Shown: positions 1-11,600 of the stretch, in pieces
How positions within the stretch are numbered: position 1 is the stretch's first letter
How the letters are laid out: each line of letters begins with the position of its first letter
DNA from: Druceiella hillmani
Taxonomy: Eukaryota > Arthropoda > Insecta > Lepidoptera > Hepialidae
Direction: 5' to 3'
Assembly (NCBI GenBank): GCA_039881145.1
Contig: JAYKKI010000006.1
Span: forward strand, 21,202,501-21,266,500
DNA length: 64,000 bases
Position numbers and translations under genes: made by a program
The notes under the pieces: generated by a model
The model's database searches: none
What the model saw: the letters and a program-made list of their open reading frames with translations, nothing else
What the model was told of the DNA's origin: nothing

Positions 1-2163
1 CGAACAAAAAATTTCAGGTCAATTTCAATAGTAAAATTTTTAACAAAAAATATATTTTACACTCTCAACCGGACGGTTTACTTTTGTCACCAACTTCTCG
101 ATTTATTTTAATCTGATTTTTATATTGGACACAGTACAACTGCCCTAACTAAGGTAACTGCTGATATAAGTTTACCCATGAATAGTACAAATGGCACAAA
201 TCTATAATTATGAAAATAATTTTGATTGTCATCCGTAATATGAAAACGGATATATATTTCACCGACTACAAGCTCCAAAAAAGAATCTGATAATAAAAAA
301 GTAAATTTTAGGCTATTATAATTGAAAGTTGAAAAGTCCTTTTTATTTGCCCTTAGATTTATCACAAATAAAGTGTATCTTTTTCATTTCAACTGTGAAA
401 GAGTTATAAGCACTGATTGGTCAAAAGCATTTAGTGGACATGTTCAAGTAAATACTATTGTTCCTTGAATTTTTCACAATACTAAACTTAAAAAGCTCCA
501 TTGTGAAATGTTTTAATTATCCTTGCTTTATTACGAAAGTGTTTACATAAATTTACGTTAAATTCCTTGACATTAAATGAAAAAATTAGAATGTCTCCAA
601 AATTTATGTACGCGCTATATTTTAAATTTCAGAAAATATGAAAATATTTCTGTCTATACGTCATATCTTAAATGATAATATGTGGCTCACATAAAGACAA
701 TATTTTAATATATTTAAGGAGTTTTGTGGTCTGCCTTATCTTAATTCTAATTTTTGATTTAGGTGGATAGTCTTGGATTACGTTTTCAGTTCCTGTTCTA
801 TTATACCATATTCTACAGGTATTTCTACACTAAATATCTACGTCCACATTAAGGTCTACAGTAAATAAATAGAAGTAATTTACATAACGCTGAAATCAAC
901 AAACCGTACAGTTTAAAAAAAATATCAATTTTGAAATAGCTCTACCTTAAGTAAGTCAAAAGATAACTTACTTTAATTACTAGTACCCCAAAAGGGTAAA
1001 AGCTTTGAGCCCGAAATTACAAAATGTCGCAAAATATTTCAATAAATACTTACGCTTCTATCTAAGTTCGCTTTTAAAAATTACAGTTAGCACGTTTATG
1101 GGTATGAATGTAAATGGTATAGTAGATATGCGAGTGCTAGATATTAAGGAAAATAAGGGAAGCTTTAGGAACTTAAAAACTTTATGCTTTCTTCACATCG
1201 AGTTAAAATTAGATTAAACAGGCCTAGTTCTTCGCCATGGTGATTTATTTAAACAGTTTAATTATACCGGTTACCATCAATAATTATATCTTGTCCATAG
1301 TTGTTTATGGCGATTAGACAATTTCCACGACTATTGTGAATTTTTTTTTTTACTTTTTTGTAATCTATGAACGATTAGCTTTTTACTTGAATCATTTATG
1401 ACTTTTGGCCTGCAAGTTTCAAAGATAAACAGAAAATAACGTAGTTTCTTACATATATGTCTGCCAATATAAAAATGAACTACGCAATTTAAAATAAAAA
1501 TAAAATAGGATCTTAATGAAAATTACGTTTTTAGCCCTCTGATTTTGTCCAATTACAAAAGATGAAAATATTTTTTGAGATTTTGACATCGGAACTTGGT
1601 TTAAGCGAGTGAGTAATATAACTCATATCAATTTTAAGTCAAAAGTTTTTAAGAAAATTAGGTGTATTAATATAACGAAATCTCACCGTAAGGATAACAT
1701 TTTATCGCTTTTATCGTGAATCTTAAAATTGTTTTTGACCTTTTATAGTTTAATAAATAATATCAAGATATTTTGATTGTAAATTATTCTACAGTATATC
1801 CTTCCTTCCTTTTTCAAGTATTAACTATCTAGTGAAAATTAAAAGAATAATCATCTCGAATTATGTAATTGATCGCATCGAGTAAATGAATTAAATATTT
1901 GATAATAATAATTATATTATTCATAAAAGTGATATGCATTGGAACTCATATATGGAGAAAAAGGACTTCAGTAGGTATTTACAGTTACAAAATACGAATA
2001 GAATCGTTAATGTATTTAATTTTTTTTTTCATAAAAAATATGACTTCGATTAATTAAGTATAAGTTTTCGGATTGAACAGACAAAATAAAAAAGTCTATA
2101 TAGATACGAAAGAACATCGAAATAAACATTTTAGTCCTTTTAAATACCGTTTTTGTTTTAGAC
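1..2163. other. AT-rich non-coding stretch, nothing recognised
   Basis: No gene, RNA or mobile-element signature could be supported here on either strand. The two short open frames (120-365 on -, 1005-1217 on +) have no recognisable motif and a composition like their surroundings. The stretch around 985-1060 carries the string GGGTAAAAGCTTTGAG, which recurs with one change near 8022. This may be one end of an old local duplication of the 1-3 kb region into the 8-11.6 kb region. Confidence 0.6.
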
Positions 2164-2220
2164 CGAAGTTAAACAGACACTCAACATATAATATATATGT
2201 TGGGTCTCTGTTTAACTTCG
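2164..2220. repeat. 25-bp inverted repeat with 7-nt loop
   Basis: The left arm 2164-2188 begins CGAAGTTAAACAGA. The right arm 2196-2220 is its reverse complement with two differences, one of which would be a G-U pair in RNA. Just downstream (2240-2270) is a GACAGACAG/GACGGACAG run of the kind often found in transposon tails. This may be the terminal hairpin of a small non-autonomous element, but no family was identified. Confidence 0.75.
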
Positions 2221-2225
2221 TCAAG

Positions 2226-2639
2226 AAGTTAGGAGACTTTGACAGACAGAAAAACAGACGGACAGATGGAAGTATCAGTGAAAAAACTACATTACCACAA
2301 TTCTATTGTATTGAAGCAGTCTGCTAGTTCACGTAGGGAATGATGAATAATGCAAAATTTATGCGTCATTTTTTTGACAAAACTCTAAAATACCTTCGTC
2401 GATCAAAAAAAACGTAGGCAGTCGAAAATAAGATTAACATCAATACGTTGAGGCAAGTCTGTCCAGTATATCCAGCCCATAATATGTTTTTGGTTATTAT
2501 ATCTATTTCCAAGAATATTGAGAAACTCATCAACCAAACATCTATATGTAACTATGAAAATTAAAAAGCAGAACGAAACTTTACCCTTAACTTAAAGTTA
2601 TTTTTACCCCTGGAGAATATATTGAATTAAGCGGGAAAG
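2226..2639. other. non-coding, nothing recognised
   Basis: Apart from the GACAGACAG-type run next to the inverted repeat, no gene or repeat could be supported. The short open frame at 2073-2327 simply reads through the inverted repeat. Confidence 0.5.
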
Positions 2640-3010
2640 GTAAATTTAGCAAATTATCAATTATGAACATAAATAACCATTTTTCAACTCAATTTGTTCA
2701 AAAGGATATCACTGGGGGATTTGTTTGAATTTAAAACGGTGGGATTTGTTTGAATTTTAAGCAGGGTAGTAGCTGCGGACGATTGCTGTACTGAAAACCG
2801 TGAAATGTTCGATGAGACCTTGACCTATCCGAACCAAAATTTCCTTGCCCGAGGGAATGCATAGCCCTCTCGGCATAGACTAACATACAAAAGGTACTAG
2901 CGCTTCACGGAAACTTTAGAAACCAGCTAATACCAATAGAAACGCTTTAGGTTTCCTTCTACGTACGAGTAGATTCGAATTTTTTTACGGTAATAGAAGA
3001 CTTGCACTTT
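2640..3010. repeat. segment with a diverged second copy at about 11265-11600
   Basis: The stretch around 2810-2880 contains CAAAATTTCCTTGCCCGAGG. Near 11440-11480 the same words occur in the same order (CAAAATTTCCTTTGCCCGAG, then GGAATG). Weaker similarity extends upstream, with an ACAAATTATCA-type word and then a TTTGTT word in both. The pair is in direct orientation about 8.6 kb apart. Whether it is an old segmental duplication or two copies of a dispersed repeat cannot be decided from this window. A short similar word, GCCCGAGGG, also occurs near 7411. Confidence 0.45.
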
Positions 3011-3131
3011 TTCGTGTATATGAAGAAGCACGATTTTATAATCACAACAATGAACTGTTATCATCGACTATCATGAAAATTAATCCCTAATATTTTTTAA
3101 GAAACGTAACCGAAACTCGTGGTGAGGGCTA

Positions 3132-3162
3132 GTATGTATATATGTATATGTATATATGTGTA

Positions 3163-3217
<55 letters not shown>
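3132..3217. repeat. (TA)n microsatellite with GTAT-rich lead-in
   Basis: A GTATATATG-type lead-in is followed by an uninterrupted TA run at about 3167-3215. Open frames encoding strings of Tyr-Ile or Ile-Tyr in this area are artefacts of the repeat. Confidence 0.95.
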
Positions 3218-3218
<1 letters not shown>

Positions 3219-3293
3219 TGCGTGCGTATGCATGTGTGTGTGCGTGCGCGCGTGCACGCGTGCGTGTACGTGTACGCGTGCGTGTGCATGCAC
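3218..3293. repeat. 76-nt alternating purine-pyrimidine tract, Z-DNA candidate
   Basis: Read base by base, 3218-3293 alternates purine and pyrimidine without a break and is rich in CG and TG/CA steps, including GCGCGCG and ACGCGTGCGTG. With the adjoining TA run only the GAA at 3216-3218 interrupts a tract of about 125 nt. Alternating CG/CA tracts are the classical Z-DNA-forming sequence. No biological role is shown by the sequence itself. Confidence 0.9.
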
Positions 3294-3648
3294 CGCCATG
3301 GGTGTGTGTGGGTGTATGTGTTGACACATACACACATAATTAATAAACGATAAAATTCAAAGTCCCTAAAGTGCACAGAGTTATTTGTTTTTAATCCTTC
3401 ATTTGTATCACTTGTCAATTAACTTTTATATTAATTTATCGACAAAAAATAAAAACAATTTAAATGTTATATTAACCCGTATACTCAAGAAACAAGCATC
3501 ATTTTTGTATAAGTCATTACAGTAATTTCGTTTAGATGCATATTTCTTTGCGGAATAGTACATTTAATTTGTATTTTAGTGCACCCAATAATAAAACCCC
3601 GCTAAGTATTTCATTTATATTTTTATCATTTGACGTAAGTATAAATAA

Positions 3649-3775
3649 GATTGGTATATAACATATTACAAGCTAATTATCAGATATAAACTAGATTGGT
3701 ATATAACATATTACAAGCTAATTATCAGATATAAACTAGATTGGTACATAACATATTACAAGCTAATTATCAGAT
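3649..3775. repeat. tandem repeat, 45-bp unit, about 2.8 copies
   Basis: Units start at 3649, 3694 and 3739 with GATTGGTATATAACATATTA. The third has a T-to-C change (GATTGGTACATAAC) and ends early, at 3775. The near identity of the units indicates a recent local duplication. Confidence 0.95.
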
Positions 3776-4184
3776 TTCTTCTAGGAGACGCTGCTTTGTT
3801 ATATCTGTACACATAATAAAACTTTAACTGAGCCGTGTCTGTCCACTGAATATTTTTGGAAAATCTTATACTCATAGTCATTATTATCGGTACAAAGACC
3901 AAATTTACCATTTTTAATATTTATATAACGTAATTTTCCTATGTCACATAAAGTCAATTATCACTGAATGAATTTGCATCTTTTTTATATTGCACCGTGT
4001 CAAATTACATAATGAAATGGAATATAATTCACATCGTATCCATGCTCTCTAAACATTTTCAGGCTTAAATAAAGTTACAAGGTTTGTACTATTATTTTGC
4101 TTTTCTACGATAGATGGCGCAAGTAGGAATTTAATATAAACAACAAACCATAAATAAGAATCTTAATAATGCGTTTTAGTTGTT
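3776..4184. other. non-coding, possible body of a degraded Helitron
   Basis: No gene is visible. The word GATAGATGGCGCAAG near 4110 has the GCGCCATCTATC core that I associate with insect Helitrons, so this may be part of the same degraded element as the helicase fragment downstream. That association is from memory and weak. Confidence 0.35.
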
Positions 4185-4289
4185 TTGATTAATTTATATA
4201 TTTTTTATTTCTACTCGACGATATATAACGTTAAATATTTTATATTATATAACGCAATATGTTTTTTTAATTGCTCGTTGCTCGCTATT

Positions 4290-4508
4290 CAACGAAAGAT
4301 ATTGCAAGTAAATTTCGTAAATCGTGGTATCATTCTGTTTTCAAAAACAGGACAAACCTTGCACGTAGCTGGCGTGGACCTAAGCATCAGTTGCTTTTCG
4401 CACGGACAGCTGTATGTAGCACTCTCCCGCGTCAGCAATACTAACAATTTATTTATTTATCTCCCTGACGGTTCTATAGGAAAAATTGTTTACAGAAAAG
4501 CTTTGTGA
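4290..4508 (+). pseudogene. Helitron Rep/helicase, C-terminal fragment
   Basis: The last 65 or so residues of an open frame ending at the TGA at 4506-4508 match the C-terminal end of Helitron (PIF1-like) helicases. They read GQTLHVAGVDL, then CFSHGQLYVALSRV, then LFIYLPDG, and finish IVYRKAL. In intact elements the first part reads INKSQGQTL. Here it is FSKTGQTL, so the motif is eroded, and upstream of about 4290 no helicase or Rep motif can be followed. In intact elements the helicase unwinds DNA during rolling-circle transposition. This copy is 5'-truncated and not functional. A Helitron 3' terminus follows 46 bp after the stop, which supports the assignment over a host PIF1 helicase. Confidence 0.88.
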
Positions 4509-4526
4509 ACAATGTTCTAAAGATCA

Positions 4527-4554
4527 CGCGAACAAAATCGCGGGCACAGCTAGT
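4527..4554 (+). mobile_element. Helitron 3' terminus (hairpin plus CTAGT)
   Basis: A short hairpin (CGCGA at 4527-4531, TCGCG at 4538-4542) is followed by GGCACAG and then CTAGT at 4550-4554. Helitrons end in CTRRT preceded at about 10 nt by a hairpin, so this is a textbook 3' end. The base after CTAGT is G rather than the T expected from insertion between A and T, which suggests later mutation. It lies directly downstream of the helicase fragment on the same strand. Confidence 0.88.
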
Positions 4555-7500
4555 GTAAAATAAAATTATATTTTATTAAAAAACCGAATTAAGTTTCTAC
4601 CAGAAGTCACGATTTCTGTTTGTACATGAAAACTCTAATTCAAAAATCAATATACTTATGCAATCTACTTATCCCTATAATGTTTTCAGTTATTTTTTTT
4701 TTCTTAAATATTCAAATGCTCAGAAAAATGACTTTCTTAACTAGTTCTTGACATCGGTTATATTGTTACTTGTCATACATCAATTAACTAATCTTATTTA
4801 AATTACTTAACTATATAGTCACATAAGTTTACGAAATAGATTGTAAAAGACTTCTACCATCCCAGACTTTTGTCAAATGAAAAAAAATATAAATTACCAG
4901 CAAAACACATATTGCATTTAATCAAAGTGAATATATAATTTTGTCTAGTAGATTAATTTAAAATACTTTAATGAAAATGTTCCAATTAATACGAATAACA
5001 TACCTCTTCTTTTCCTTCTTATCACTACCGGCCAGAGCAGGTCAGGACCGTCCCAAAGAGTTTTTACCAAGATACCTTATCCTGTTTGATTTGATAATTG
5101 TGGCAATGTAGTTTTGTTTATATCGATTTTAAATTTCGTGGTTGCAAAGAATTCACCAAGTCTTATTTTCTTCGGCAGCACCGAAGATTTGGTGTAGTAT
5201 TTTTCTTTAAAAAATTAACAGTCTGTTTTAGATATGCTTGCTTAACATCCAGCCTTCGTTGCCATGGAGATCCACTGGTTGAATTAGCGTTTAATACATA
5301 TTCATTTTTGTTCTATTGCTAATGAATCGATGTCTTAGTTGGTTTCTTAAGCCAAAGTAGTATCTATTTACCAGTGTCATACGATAGTTAATTCCAACAT
5401 TCATTTCATTTTTGTAGGTGACAGTTGTTTCAGGATATTTAAATTCGGTAACTTTTTTCAAAAGTGTGGCAATTTACCACTAGTAGTATATTGTCAGTCT
5501 CTTGACTTATCAAAATCATAAATTTTTTTTTCTTTTCATTGATTATGAGGCCCGTTTTTAATCCTCAGAGTGAAGGGTCACAAAAGCTTCGGTAATAACA
5601 CATTTCGATCTACTAATAATATCAAGATCGTCTGCGTAAGCCAGTACTTGCATAAATTTGTAGTATATAGTGCTATTAGTTGTTATTATTGCATCTGTGA
5701 TGACTATTTCCAGTGCAATGTTTGAAAGTAGGCAAAAGATGGCACCACTTTATCTAAGATTGTTAATGTGATATTTCGCGAATGATTTTATTTTCCTCGT
5801 TGATGGTGAACCATCTGTGAAAAGTTATTGTGAACAGTTATTTAAAAAGTTTTGAAAACTTTTTAACAACTGTGAACAGTTATTTAAAAAGTTTTCAGTG
5901 CATCGTGTGCAATGTTTTCAGTGTACTGTACTGCAATTTGATGAACTGATGTATGTTTTGAATCTAAATAAAATTTACTTAAGGATAACACTTTCTCTTT
6001 TAATCATAAAAAAATCTTCCAATTTTAAAATCACGGTTTAAAACAATACGATTTACGGTTTCTTAAATAGTTTATATGACTATACTGTTATTCAGATTTT
6101 TAAAGTGTATTCACAGCATTTTTGAAGTGCTACTTTCAATACTTTTGCTGCTTCCGTTACTACGAGGTTTTAATTCAATTATAAATTCGAAAGGTAAAGA
6201 AGAAAAAGACTGTGAAGTATTGAAAATATTTATTTTTTAAAGTTTGGCAGCCGAATGGAAAAAGGAAGCATTATAATTTTATTATGTCCTTTTTTTTGGT
6301 CTCTAATCCGTATTTTAGGTCATCTAAGCTCTTTTAGTTTTTATATGTCCTCCCACAGAGCCAAGTGGAGAATTATTTTTTTTTCTACCAGACCCCATCG
6401 AGTGGAGTATGATCGAAAAATTCCTTTGAAATGAAATTAAAAACGAGAAATTATAATTTATTTACAGATTTTCCCCGACAAAAACGGAGTACTCGAAATT
6501 TTTAGCAGAATAATGCCCGCCCCTCCTTCCCACATTATTTATACTCTCTTTAAACATTTCTGTGTGTCAAAAATCTCAAAAATTCAAAATAGAGATATTT
6601 AGAGATTATATTAATACCAAAATATTTTGGGTAAATTATATTAATAAATAGAAGGGATATCTACAACTTGAAATGTATGTGAAATTGTATTTTCCTAACA
6701 AAAAGTAATAAATCATATTTGTGAAGAATTCCAAAATAAATTCATTTATCAAAATATGATCTTTAATAAAATATTATCTTATAAAAAATATCTTATTATA
6801 AATTTATAGAAACTTAACAATGTACTATCTACGTAAAATAGTTTCTCAGTTCAGTGAAGATATTATTCCTTCTTAAAATCATGGTCCTCTAAAATTATAT
6901 TAATTTTAAAACCAAATCAAAGTACCTATTTACAGACATATTTACATCAAATTTAAACTACCACAATTTTGAGCTAGCTTGTGCAGATTCATAATTTTAT
7001 TTATTTCATAAACTACATATATTGATATATGTATTTTGTTCAACGGAAATTCAAATAATGATAAAGATAATACTAATATATGTACTCTAACTTCAGTGGA
7101 CTCTTGTAACTACATTAAAATATCGTGGATTCTTTGCTACATGTGAAATATTTTAATGGCATAATCCAACAGGTGTTTCGAATAAATTACTAAAGCAGAG
7201 AAATATCGTAAATTAAACGGAAAATACAAACGTTGTAAACTATCCAGTACATCCATAAACTTGAAGTTATCTGTTAAATTTTCTCATATAAAATCATCTA
7301 CGACTTCGATAGGATATAAAACAAAACAACACAATGTCAGCATACGATTACTAAAGAAACCGTCGAACGTACCGAGAGATCTTAATCTAATAGAATATAA
7401 ACGTGTTTGCCCGAGGGCGTGAGTAAATATTTACATTTTCTGCATCCCTGATACTGGGCAACATAAAAATGTGTAAATATACGTCTCATAACTACATACT

Positions 7501-9189
7501 TTAATTTTTTGTGTTGTTCATATTTGGGGCATTATTTCTTTGAAATGATCCAATCTAAACTTGACTTACATTTATGTCATGCTTATAACAGTTTATATTA
7601 CACATAACACATAACATAAAAGTTTATATTCTGCCCGTGACTTCATTTGCGTGGACCTTTATAAAATAACATTAAGTCAATTATAAGATTAAAATACGTG
7701 AAGTCATCTTTTACAATAATTATAAATGTAAACTATTTTACCTAAGCGCGCTTTATAGTGAAACTTTAAATTATCGTATTTTCTTTTTAGATGGTTAATT
7801 GCACTGAAATATAGCCCCAAGCCACAAAAAAAACAATCAAAAGTTTATTAATATCACTCTATCTATTCCCGATAAAACAGAAAGTGTGGAATTTATACGT
7901 CGTTATTGTCTATCTATTCTATGATCTCATTCGCCACGCTTCATAAAAGCTTCATCTCATGTTAGAAAAATACATGTGAGAGCATAAGTTACAGCCTATT
8001 ATCAAACTATAATGCTACAACAGGGTAAAAGCTCTGAGTTTGGTCGAGAAAATGTTGTAAAATAGCATAATAAACAAATTTCCTTTTGTACATAAACCTA
8101 TTATCATATATAATCAAGATAATGAATTTGCTCATACGTACCCACATTTTTCATTTTTCATAACTGGAAAAGTAAACGATGTTTATGATTTGGGAGGCCA
8201 TTCTTACAGTATTAAGTAATAAATAATAAATGTGAGTTTTGTCATTTAACCCACTTATCTTCTATTTTATTATGTACAAGTAACAAGTAAGCTTCAATTA
8301 GCCTAGTATTGAACAGTCTGTAATAAATAGACCGTGGAAACCAAATTACTAAAACGAATTTTCCGTCAGTTGATGATGGTGGTTTTAAAAGAAATAAGAG
8401 AATTATATTAATCCTAAAAATATAAAACTTGTCAGTTGATTAACACTATTTATTATAAAAAGATTATTTCTCTAATCTTGTTATTAATTTTATGTAATAA
8501 CCTCATTATCGTTCTGAAGGTTGGACTCCTGTAACTTCGTTCGTCTGTTCGAAAGTCCGTCTGTGTTTACGTCCGTCGTTCAGGGTTTTGTAGTTCCGTA
8601 TTTTTTATTTAGACATCGAACTAAGTAAATAGCAAGACATTGAAAAAAAAGTAAAGTACGAATTCGTTTCCTATAATCAATGCAAAAGAGGTCTCGGTAT
8701 CTTTAAATAAATACTTTAAAACTATATTGGTGTTAAATATACTATTTTTCATTTTGAGTTCAGTTTAAAAAAAAAATTTGAAGTGACATTATAGCCTCAC
8801 AGGTGTTTAATTTTTCAATAGTGAGTTGAAAAAATCAGGAAAAATTCCAAGTATCCAGGTTTTAGTATTTGGTTAGAAATTTCAATACAAATTTCATTTG
8901 CTTAAATTGTATTAATAATTTCAAAAGATAACGACAGTCATGAAACCCAGTATTGTGCGTATTATAAATAATATGAATCTTTGTTGAACAACAATAAATA
9001 CGTTGTCCATGAACACAAGTTCATAAGTCATCAAACTGCACTCTATCTTAGGCACCACAAACATTTTAAAATATTTTAAAGTATTTAATTTCATGTTTAC
9101 TTTCCAAATTACTGGACGTAACATCCAAAAAAATCATTTTCTTAATACATCTTACCTAATTATGAAAGAAATATAATGTTTTCATTTAC
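4555..9189. other. 4.6 kb AT-rich non-coding stretch
   Basis: No coding, RNA or element signature could be supported. A 42-bp direct duplication (GTGAACAGTTATTTAAAAAG at 5830 and 5872) is present. Near 8022, GGGTAAAAGCTCTGAG echoes a word at about 992. Around 8540-8590 there is a GTCTGT/GTCCGT-rich patch resembling transposon tail sequence. The remainder is featureless. Confidence 0.5.
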
Positions 9190-9332
9190 CATCAATGTCT
9201 GGAATCGGTTACATATTCTATAACTTGTATGTCATCATTGTATGGAATCAATTACATATTGTATAACTGTATTACATATTAACATATTCTTTAACTTATA
9301 AGTCATCATTGTCTGGAATCAGTTACTATATG
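9190..9332. repeat. short tandem repeat, three irregular units
   Basis: CATCAATGTCTGGAATC (9190), CATCATTGTATGGAATC (9233) and CATCATTGTCTGGAATC (9305) head three units. The first is 43 bp. The second is 72 bp because of an internal TTACATATT-type duplication. The third is partial. Confidence 0.85.
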
Positions 9333-10700
9333 GATAAAAATGCTTTAGTCGCTAAAGGAATAAAAGTTCGTTACTACAATCTCAATTAGTAGTTAACAAA
9401 TTTTTAGCGTGTGAATTACTCAAGATCTTTTAATAATGACTTAAATATATCATTGCATTAATATATTTCATTCTATTTTCGAAAATATTACGTCTCTTAA
9501 ATATTTTAGTCACTTTTATTACTGTACAAAGTATATGTTTGCCATCAACAGTTTTTAATATTTTTAGGACAAACTTAAGTTTTATAATTTATTTTTTTTC
9601 CCTTTATACATATTTCCAAGAATATTTAGCAAATTCTAGTAACTACAGTAATTACAGACTCTTAATGCTTAAATGAAAATCGAATTCCTATATCTGGTTT
9701 TAATAGCTGAATCGAAATACTCGCATTAATTGCTAGATTTATTGCGTCTGTAATAGTTTTACGACTAGAGCCTTAGGTTGAGCAGACCTTAGTAATCGAC
9801 GTCAGAATAAAGTCTTTTATTTCTTTATTGAACTTTCAATATCAAGTTTCCTTTTAAATACAATTATATAGTTAAGCCGTGAGTGTAACTTTACTCATTC
9901 TCCGTTACCGTTAACGACCGTTAGCTTTTTTTAAGGCAGACAAATTTTAATATTTTTTTCCATTTTTCGTTCATTACATAAAAAATATGTTTTTATAACT
10001 TCCGTAAGTGCCTATGAGAATATTCAATAATTAAAAAAAAAGAATGCTGAAAACTCAATTTCACTATATAGTTATCTTGAAATATTGAGTTCGTCATATA
10101 ATTAACACCCATAATCAAAATAAATACCTAACATGAATTTCATCGAAACGATAAAGCACGAAAAAATTAGGTATAATAAATTAATAGGTACTCCTGGCAG
10201 AAAAAGGTATTCTGGGTATGAATTGAATCCTCTTCTTCAAAGCTTTACTCTGCTTAAATGAAACGAATTATCGTTTTTAATAAATGTTTATTTTATTTAT
10301 TCTGTAAAAAAGTAATCAACAGATTATTACGAAAATATGATTAATTGTAATGAAACGATATTTTTTTGCTTCACTAAAAGACTAGGATGTTCTTTAAAAT
10401 ATAAAAAAAGGTTTTACTGTTATTTTAAAAAAATACAAACTTTTGTATTTTAAAAATTATTCTTTGGATTATTTAAAAAATAAAAGACAATCAAAAGTAT
10501 TTTTACACTATCGCGCAAAAAATTGTTGCTTACAGAACTCAAGAATGTAACTATGTGAGTTTCTTAATTTCTACGTGGCGACAAAAGGACTCAATCGATT
10601 GATCTAAACGAGGAATCACGTTACATTAATTTGTAGATTTTTCGTATTTTCCATTTTCCGTATAGTACCACTATTATTAGGGATTAAATTATTAATAAAA
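9333..10700. other. non-coding, nothing recognised
   Basis: AT-rich sequence with no supported gene, RNA or repeat on either strand. Confidence 0.5.
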
Positions 10701-10960
10701 ACTAGCGTGACCCGTGCGAAGTCTTCGCATTATTATTTATTCCATTATGAAGCTCAGATGACAGATCAAACAAATATTTTACTAAAATTGACATATAGAT
10801 GCGCAAGTATCAAAAGCATTGAGCTAAGGCGCCACTTTATTTATACGTGAGTGGATTTGAAATTAAACAAAAATTTTACCGACCGTCAATCATATTGACG
10901 TTGAGCCGTTAGATGGCAGCATTGTTGTTTTGTGTATATAATTTTAATAATTAATTAATT
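10701..10960 (-). mobile_element. non-autonomous Helitron, 3' end on minus strand
   Basis: Read on the minus strand, a strong hairpin (TGCGAAG at 10715-10721 and CTTCGCA at 10723-10729 on the plus strand) is followed by CGGGTCACG and CTAGT, which is ACTAG at 10701-10705 on the plus strand. The next host base on the minus strand is T, as expected for insertion between A and T. The 3' end is well supported. The 5' limit is a guess based on a GCCATCTAACGG word near 10910. No helicase sequence is present, so this would be a non-autonomous copy. It differs in sequence from the 3' end at 4554 and so belongs to another subfamily. Confidence 0.75.
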
Positions 10961-11264
10961 TGCAAAAACAATAGCAATAATAATTTTTTTAGTTGTGGAT
11001 GCCGGTAGAGCAAGCAATTATCTATAAAATGATATATAATTTATGTGGATTAGTTGTGAGGTTTTTTCTAAAAAGGGAGAGTAACATCTTAAAACCTTAG
11101 CGTATTAATATATATGATGATGATTATACACTTCACCTTAAATCACCAAGCAGAAATGTAAGTTTCTATGCCAAAAGAAAAATATAATAAATGGTTTGCT
11201 AAATCATTTATTATATTTGAGCAACTATGATGTCTGGGTAATAACATCTTCAACGCCAAATATA
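10961..11264. other. non-coding, nothing recognised
   Basis: AT-rich sequence without a supported feature. It may include the undetermined 5' part of the adjacent Helitron. Confidence 0.4.
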
Positions 11265-11600
11265 GTTGCAACAAATTATCAGTTGTTTTCCTAAATGCAT
11301 AGTTAACTATATAATTATTTCTAAACTAGGTTATTTTGTTGAACATAAAAACCGTATATAATATGTAATTGGACAATGCTATACCATCAAACGACCATTG
11401 TTCTGACTACTGACAAAGACAATACGAAACCTTGACACAAGCGAGTCAAAATTTCCTTTGCCCGAGGGAATGTATAAACTTTTCTCGTTACTTATTGACG
11501 CAGGTCAACATATAGCTGACCTCCCAACAAAGGAATAACCTTAGTAAACTTGACGTCTGTATGCAACATTCCTTTTATGGATGTCATACGGCACGTTTTT
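11265..11600. repeat. diverged second copy of the 2640-3010 segment
   Basis: This shares with the earlier copy the words CAAAATTTCCTTTGCCCGAG and ACCTTGAC upstream of it, in the same order and orientation. It is more diverged towards both ends. Neither copy has an open frame in common, so the shared sequence is not obviously coding. Confidence 0.45.

Noticed and set aside
3080..3418. Open frames on both strands with long Tyr-Ile and Thr-His strings
   Set aside because: They are translations of the (TA)n and CG/CA microsatellites. The same occurs at 19815-20024, 21644-21883, 21886-22242, 48104-48292 and 55364-55591.
3649..3775. Three 45-bp repeats considered as a CRISPR array
   Set aside because: The units are contiguous without spacers and the DNA is eukaryotic.
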